A stretch of 64,000 nt of DNA, from the NCBI RefSeq assembly GCF_900130015.1, contig NZ_FQXS01000007.1, forward strand, positions 1-64,000, in the 5' to 3' direction. Below the pieces are notes generated by a model. The model made no database searches. It saw only the letters and a list, made by a program, of their open reading frames with translations, and was not told the DNA's origin. Origin of the DNA: Desulfofustis glycolicus DSM 9705. GTDB lineage: Bacteria > Desulfobacterota > Desulfobulbia > Desulfobulbales > Desulfocapsaceae. A program made the position numbers and the translations under genes. How positions within the stretch are numbered: the stretch's first letter is position 1; the number at the start of each line of letters is the position of its first letter. Shown piece by piece: positions 59,532-64,000 of the stretch.

Positions 59532-61112
59532 ATGAAACAGCCGAAAAACGTTATCGTCATAATGCTGGATACGTTGCAATTCAACTATCTCGGTTGTTAC
59601 GGTAATGACTGGATCAGGACCCCGAATATAGATACGTTCGCCCAGCAAGGCGTGGTTTTCGAAAATGCATACACAGAAGGGTTGCCTACAATTCCTTGCA
59701 GGCGCGCTATGCTGACCGGTCGTTACACGCTGCCGGTAAAAGGCTGGTCACAGCTCGACATAGAAGACACCACTATTGCTGATCTTTGTTGGGGCCAACC
59801 TATCGATTCGGCACTTATTCACGACTCGGGTCCATTCAGGCTCCCGAAGTTCGGCTATTCCCGCGGCTTTGATAAAGTCCATTTCATTCATGGCCATGAG
59901 ACGGATCATCAGTACTATGCTACAGATGAGCTGTACGGGCTGAAGCCGGAGGATTTCTACGAAGATCATGTCCTGAAATCGGCCGATGAGATATTGGGCG
60001 AAAACGTTATGCAACCCATGCTCAATCAGGTCGCTTGCCACCTGAAGCAGCGGCAGTACTGGAAGAGCGATGAAGATCAGCATGTCGCTCAAATCATGAA
60101 GCAGGCTGCCAAATATTTACAAGAAACGGATCACAACAAATCGTTTTTCCTCTGGATCGACAGTTTTGATCCGCATGAGCCTTGGGATCCGCCGTCTGTG
60201 TATGATCCAGAACTAAAATGTCCGTATGATCCTGACTACACCGGTAAAGACATGTTTCTGCCAATCCAGGGCGACGTGGATAAGCTCTACACCGAAGAAG
60301 AGCTGCACCATGTACGCATGCTCTATGCAGAAAAGGTTACCATGTGCGATAAATGGTTCGGTTGGTTCATGGATCAGGTGCGGAAGATGGGTTTTGACCA
60401 CAACACGACGATTCTGCTGGTTTCCGACCATGGCTCCCCCATGGGAAACAACGAGCATGGACATGGTATCATGCGCAAATGTCGACCGTGGCCCTACGAA
60501 GAGCTGGTCCATATTCCCTTTATCATGAGGGGGCCAAATATTCCTGCCGGAAAGCGTTTGTCAGGTTTTGTCCAGTCCTGCGATGTTGCCCCCACCGTCG
60601 TGGATCTTCTCGGCATAGGTGTTCATCCAAGTATGCAGGGACACAGCCTGGTTCCGCTGGCCAAAGGTGAGGTTGACAAGGTGCGCGATTTTGCCGTTGC
60701 CGGCTATTTCCGCTATTCCTGGTCCATCATCACAGAAGATTATTCTTATATACACTGGCTCAAGGATGATGAAAAAAGCATTGCCGACGCACGGTTCGGA
60801 ATCTATGGCCGTGATCTTGCCGAATCAACAGCGCACATACTTGAAGTGAAAAGAGAAGGTGGTATTGAAGACAGAGATACTGCGTTTCTCAACCGTGCTT
60901 ATGAAGAGCATAAGAATGCAGCTACGCTGGATGGCGAAGATCAGTGGACCTGTACCTCGGCCGCTAGCAGTGAGGTTCCGGAGCGCGACGAGTTGTATGA
61001 CCGTCGCAAGGATCCATTCCAGCTCAACGACATTGCAGCTGCAAACAAAGAAATAGCTGAAGAGATGTTAGATAAGCTCCGCATGTTCATGGCAGAGCTC
61101 AAAACATCCTGA
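59532..61112 (+). CDS. Sulfatase-family hydrolase with Thr at the nucleophile position
   Basis: A 526-residue alkaline-phosphatase-superfamily enzyme without a signal peptide. Metal ligands begin with Asp13 in VIMLDTLQFNYLGCYG and continue with LLVSDHGSPMGNNEHGHG. The nucleophile motif in classical sulfatases is C/S-x-P-x-R; here it is Thr53-Ile-Pro-Cys-Arg57, followed by RAMLTGRYTLP. Thr cannot become formylglycine, so no maturation enzyme is needed. Thr nucleophiles are known in phosphodiesterases and related transferases of this superfamily. The substrate could be a sulfate, phosphate or phosphonate ester. GGAGG lies before ATG 59532. It ends the thioredoxin operon. Confidence 0.88.
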   Translation: MKQPKNVIVIMLDTLQFNYLGCYGNDWIRTPNIDTFAQQGVVFENAYTEGLPTIPCRRAMLTGRYTLPVKGWSQLDIEDTTIADLCWGQPIDSALIHDSGPFRLPKFGYSRGFDKVHFIHGHETDHQYYATDELYGLKPEDFYEDHVLKSADEILGENVMQPMLNQVACHLKQRQYWKSDEDQHVAQIMKQAAKYLQETDHNKSFFLWIDSFDPHEPWDPPSVYDPELKCPYDPDYTGKDMFLPIQGDVDKLYTEEELHHVRMLYAEKVTMCDKWFGWFMDQVRKMGFDHNTTILLVSDHGSPMGNNEHGHGIMRKCRPWPYEELVHIPFIMRGPNIPAGKRLSGFVQSCDVAPTVVDLLGIGVHPSMQGHSLVPLAKGEVDKVRDFAVAGYFRYSWSIITEDYSYIHWLKDDEKSIADARFGIYGRDLAESTAHILEVKREGGIEDRDTAFLNRAYEEHKNAATLDGEDQWTCTSAASSEVPERDELYDRRKDPFQLNDIAAANKEIAEEMLDKLRMFMAELKTS

Positions 61113-61227
61113 TCCTCCCCTGGGGGGAGGGGGGGGGGAGCAGTTCCTTGATGGGTATGGTCGTGTCATAAAGCGGTAGAGCCGGAAAAGGAAAGACACT
61201 CCTTGCAGAATCAGATTAGTGGCAAGA

Positions 61228-62170
61228 TGGTTCAAATGGCTCAGGAAATTGTTCAGCATGCCAAGACAGCGAGAGATTTGCGGGCATGTTTGAGTGTGCT
61301 GATTCCTAAACAAGTGTGCGGCGACGAACCTTATCACCAATAGCATTCTTGGTTTTGGCGTAACAACTGTTGTGCGGCCGCAACGGGAAATTCGCAATCA
61401 AGCGAGTGGAATGGCACAGGCAAATTGATCGTGGGGTGGCCGCCGACGACAATTGTTGAGTCTGTAAGAAGAAAAAGCATTTATCAAACCTTGTTCGACA
61501 GCACCGCTGAATCCGGTGGTTATTGGTTGTTTCGTCTATCAAGGTCGCCCTTGAGGAAAAACTTGGTTGTTCTGTTCTTGCTTCGAAGGTCTATCGATTG
61601 CTGGCTTGACATGGCTGGCGTATGGTATCTTCCGACACCTATCATCCAAAACGAGTTGCTGCAGCGCGGGATGGTTTAAAACAAACTTCGCAAAAAGTCT
61701 GGTGGAAGCCATAACAGAAAACACGGTGCGGGTGATGTTTCAAGATGGGGCGCGCCTTGGCAGGATGAGTGATCCGCGGCGCTGTTGGGTATCAGCTCCA
61801 TTGCTGTGTCATTGGTAAGAGAGTAAACATGTATGTATGCGGTAGTGACGCCGGTAGACGTTGCCTTGGATTGGATGTTGACGGCGAAGTTGGATACACT
61901 GACTGTGAGTTCGTTTCTTCGCCATATCGCTCGGCAACGCTGGCAGTGCAGGGAAATATGGAATTGCTCCATCTGCCTCCATATTCACCGTCACTGAACC
62001 CGGCGGAAAGGCAGTGGGAAGAACTGCGCGAAAAGGAATTTACCAATAAAGTCTTCGATTCACTCGGCGCCGCACTAATTCAGGCAGCACGTGGGCAAAA
62101 TTGCCTGGAGCGATCTTCTGCAGAACTCAGGTCGTTGCCCGTATGGCTGTGGAAATTAGAATCATTTTGA
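61228..62170 (+). pseudogene. IS630-type transposase remnant
   Basis: Fragments in different frames line up as one transposase. ATG 61228 begins MVQMAQEIVQHAKTARDLRA, followed by LSVLIPK in the HTH region. From 61425, PPTTIVESVRRKSIYQTLFD appears. Near 61735, MFQDGARLGRMSDPRRCW carries the first DDE Asp/Glu region, and from 61965 LHLPPYSPSLNPAERQWEEL carries the last Glu region. At least three frameshifts break it. No clear terminal inverted repeats are seen. It lies right of the sulfatase-like gene and marks the border of the A+T-richer region. Confidence 0.82.
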
Positions 62171-62270
62171 TCGCAAATTGGAATAAGTGGTGATTGTCAT
62201 TTGATGGCGGCGGGCAGCATCTGGGCCAAGGGCACGCAAAAGAGTTGGCCGAGGCGGGCAACGTCGGTTT

Positions 62271-64000
62271 TTACCGGGCAGGCAGACAGTCGACTGACGC
62301 GGGCCAGTCGGGACCGTTGATCCGGTCGTATTTTTCCGCGAAAAGCTTGTCGCTGCGAAAGAAATCGCCCGTCCGGTGCCGGGCCGGGAATTTTTCGAGC
62401 TGACTGGGACCACCGTTGTAGAGGGCATAGAGCCAGGCTGCCAGATAGCGTCGGCCGGCTCCATCTTTCAGGGACATCTTGGCCGGTCGCTTACTGATGT
62501 AGCGTTCCAAGTAGAGGGCGAGAATTTCGGCGCCGGCCATACCGTTGTAGTTGATATTCCATCTTAATTGCTGTGCGTCATAGATCCCGCGCCAGATCTT
62601 CTCGTTAATCTGCATCAGGCCGATCGAGGTGTTGTTGTAGGAGATCAGAAAGACGATTTTGTCGTCTTTGACCACGAACTGGCGAAAGCAGCTTTCCTGC
62701 CAGGCGGTGGCCAGTATCATCCGGGTAAACCAGCTGCCGTCGAGTCCTTTGACCACCGGCTGACGCCACTGATCCGCAGCGACCTGCTTGAGAATCCGGT
62801 GAACCCGCGGCAGCAGCTGGTCGGCCGGGGTGATGCCGGCCGTCCAACTCCTCAGTTCGGCAATGCCCGGCAATGTGTCGGCATGCGCCGGGCGCGGCCC
62901 GGCCGGCAGCAGGGCGGCCAGGCGACCGGCGGCCTGCAACCAGCGGTTGAGCGATGAAGTGGGTGCCGGCGGTGGATCGGCTACCGGTTCCGGGATCTGC
63001 TCGGGAGCTTCGTTGCTTCCTTCGGTTCCTGGGGGGCGGTCCGCCGGTACGGCCAGAGGTTCGCCGAGACCGAGGATGCGACGCAGGGTCGGGTTGACGT
63101 TGCCGCTCTCGTCGAGTGGTCCTTCATCGAGCATGTGCGCCAGTCGGTAAAAGCCGGCGCGGCTGATGTCAACTCCTAGCAGTGGGCCGAGACTATCAAG
63201 GGTGGTCAACGCGTCGGCCGCCGTAAAAAAACTGAGGTAGCCGAGCAGACTGGCCGAGGTGTCGGCATCGAGATGACGACGGAAGAGCGGCCTGAGCACC
63301 TGCCAGGAGCGAACGAATTGATCGCGAACGAAGGAATCGGTCAATTGATTTCCCGACAAGGCAGCATCGAACTCGTAGCGGACGGACAGCATCACGTCGA
63401 GCAGTAACTGGCGATCTTCGACAGAGAGTGGTTTGTCTGCCAATTGGCCTATCAGATGGATCAACATGGCGTCCCAGCTCTGCCAGAGTTCGATGATCCT
63501 GGCTTGTGCAGCGGCGTCGGTCGCCATCGCTGCCTCCGGTTCATCAGTCCCGCCGCCGTGGTCGATCGGCGAGGCTTCGGCCAGTATGTCGATGCGCAGT
63601 GCCGCCGGGGTTACCACCGGCTGATCGGGGTGCATGCCGGCGAGGACGCGACTGGTTTGCTCGTTTTGGCTGTCGCTTGTCTGGTTGAGCATGAACTGCT
63701 TGAGGTTGTCCACCGGCGGGGCCAAGTTCAGCGTGATCGTGCCGAGATAGGAGTGGACATGTTCTTTGACCAGATTCCAGAGGAGTCCGGCCAGCTGGGC
63801 GGGTTGGCCGGTCCGGTCGAAAAGAGTTGAATCGATGGTTTGGAAACGGAGCTGCCAGTTTCCGTCGATCACCGGCTGCTGGCTGAGTACCAGGGATCCC
63901 TCCCAGAATAATGGCGCCAGGCAGGCACCGGCGATCGGGGTGCCCCAGTGTATGGTGATTGCCGTTTGAAAGAGCAGCCGTTCACCGTCGCTGCCCACCT
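62271..64000 (-). CDS. Lytic transglycosylase-like protein (partial)
   Basis: The frame is open from the right window edge to a TAA at 62271, so the N-terminus is missing; 576 codons are visible. The C-terminal 200 residues form an SLT-type lysozyme fold: ILATAWQESCFRQF with the catalytic Glu, SIGLMQINEKIWRGIY and WLYALYNGGPSQLEKFP. The upstream 370 residues are helical with a Pro-rich linker (EQIPEPVADPPPAP). Such enzymes cut peptidoglycan glycan strands in the periplasm; export cannot be judged without the N-terminus. The gene is leftward, and nothing further lies between it and the transposase remnant. Confidence 0.88.
   Translation of the reverse strand, partial: VGSDGERLLFQTAITIHWGTPIAGACLAPLFWEGSLVLSQQPVIDGNWQLRFQTIDSTLFDRTGQPAQLAGLLWNLVKEHVHSYLGTITLNLAPPVDNLKQFMLNQTSDSQNEQTSRVLAGMHPDQPVVTPAALRIDILAEASPIDHGGGTDEPEAAMATDAAAQARIIELWQSWDAMLIHLIGQLADKPLSVEDRQLLLDVMLSVRYEFDAALSGNQLTDSFVRDQFVRSWQVLRPLFRRHLDADTSASLLGYLSFFTAADALTTLDSLGPLLGVDISRAGFYRLAHMLDEGPLDESGNVNPTLRRILGLGEPLAVPADRPPGTEGSNEAPEQIPEPVADPPPAPTSSLNRWLQAAGRLAALLPAGPRPAHADTLPGIAELRSWTAGITPADQLLPRVHRILKQVAADQWRQPVVKGLDGSWFTRMILATAWQESCFRQFVVKDDKIVFLISYNNTSIGLMQINEKIWRGIYDAQQLRWNINYNGMAGAEILALYLERYISKRPAKMSLKDGAGRRYLAAWLYALYNGGPSQLEKFPARHRTGDFFRSDKLFAEKYDRINGPDWPASVDCLPAR

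Noticed and set aside
1-64000. CRISPR array or rRNA genes
   Set aside because: I saw no regularly spaced direct repeats and no rRNA-like sequence anywhere in the window.

Overview
The window looks like a chromosomal segment from a Desulfobacterota bacterium, probably close to the sulfate-reducing Desulfobulbales. This is an inference from gene content, not from a marker gene. The pointers are GC-rich coding DNA read by eye, two genes with an in-frame UGA that fit selenocysteine insertion, a dense set of hybrid histidine kinases, a c-type cytochrome lipoprotein, a tripartite tricarboxylate transporter (TctABC) and a Thr-type sulfatase relative.

Layout. 1-1.3 kb is a decayed stretch: the edge of a transposase-associated zinc-finger gene, a perfect 32-bp palindrome and a multicopper-oxidase remnant. 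1.3-5.4 kb carries a membrane Ser/Thr kinase with its PP2C phosphatase, then a thioredoxin-fold selenoprotein (U-I-G-C) and a small coiled-coil protein. 5.6-10.5 kb holds a CopB-type copper ATPase, a hipBA toxin-antitoxin pair with two matching operator palindromes, and a D-2-hydroxyacid dehydrogenase. 10.8-17.5 kb holds a YkgJ-type Cys-cluster protein, a GrdB-like selenoprotein (U-P-K-C), a di-haem cytochrome, a thioesterase, a lipoprotein, a YceI/ferric-reductase-like/molybdopterin trio, a zincin and a glycerophosphodiesterase. 18-22.9 kb holds an omptin-like outer-membrane protease, a nucleotidyltransferase, a Tat-signal-like protein and a VWA/DnaJ pair.

22.9-38.3 kb is a signalling island of eight proteins: five histidine kinases (two with periplasmic amino-acid-binding-type sensors), a REC-HDOD protein, a REC-degenerate-HD-GYP protein and a single-domain receiver. 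None has a DNA-binding domain. 38.3-51 kb holds an MFS exporter, an OafA-like acyltransferase, a cyclase, a 1052-residue membrane protein I do not recognise, and a pair that should make and decorate a periplasmic beta-glucan (GH17-GT2 synthase plus an alkaline-phosphatase-superfamily transferase).

51.3-62.2 kb is visibly richer in A+T and lies between two pseudogenes, a Na/Ca exchanger remnant and an IS630-type transposase remnant. It contains a proline-racemase-family dehydratase, TctC, an unusual regulator joining a degenerate integrase-like domain to GntR/FCD, TctA and TctB, and a four-gene operon of thioredoxin, thioredoxin reductase, a thioredoxin-fold protein without CxxC, and a sulfatase homologue whose nucleophile position is Thr. 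Two intergenic regions in it carry the same divergent promoter module with matching spacing and a shared palindrome. I infer that the fusion regulator controls both, making this a self-contained uptake and processing locus and the best candidate for an undescribed system here. The window ends inside a lytic transglycosylase gene.
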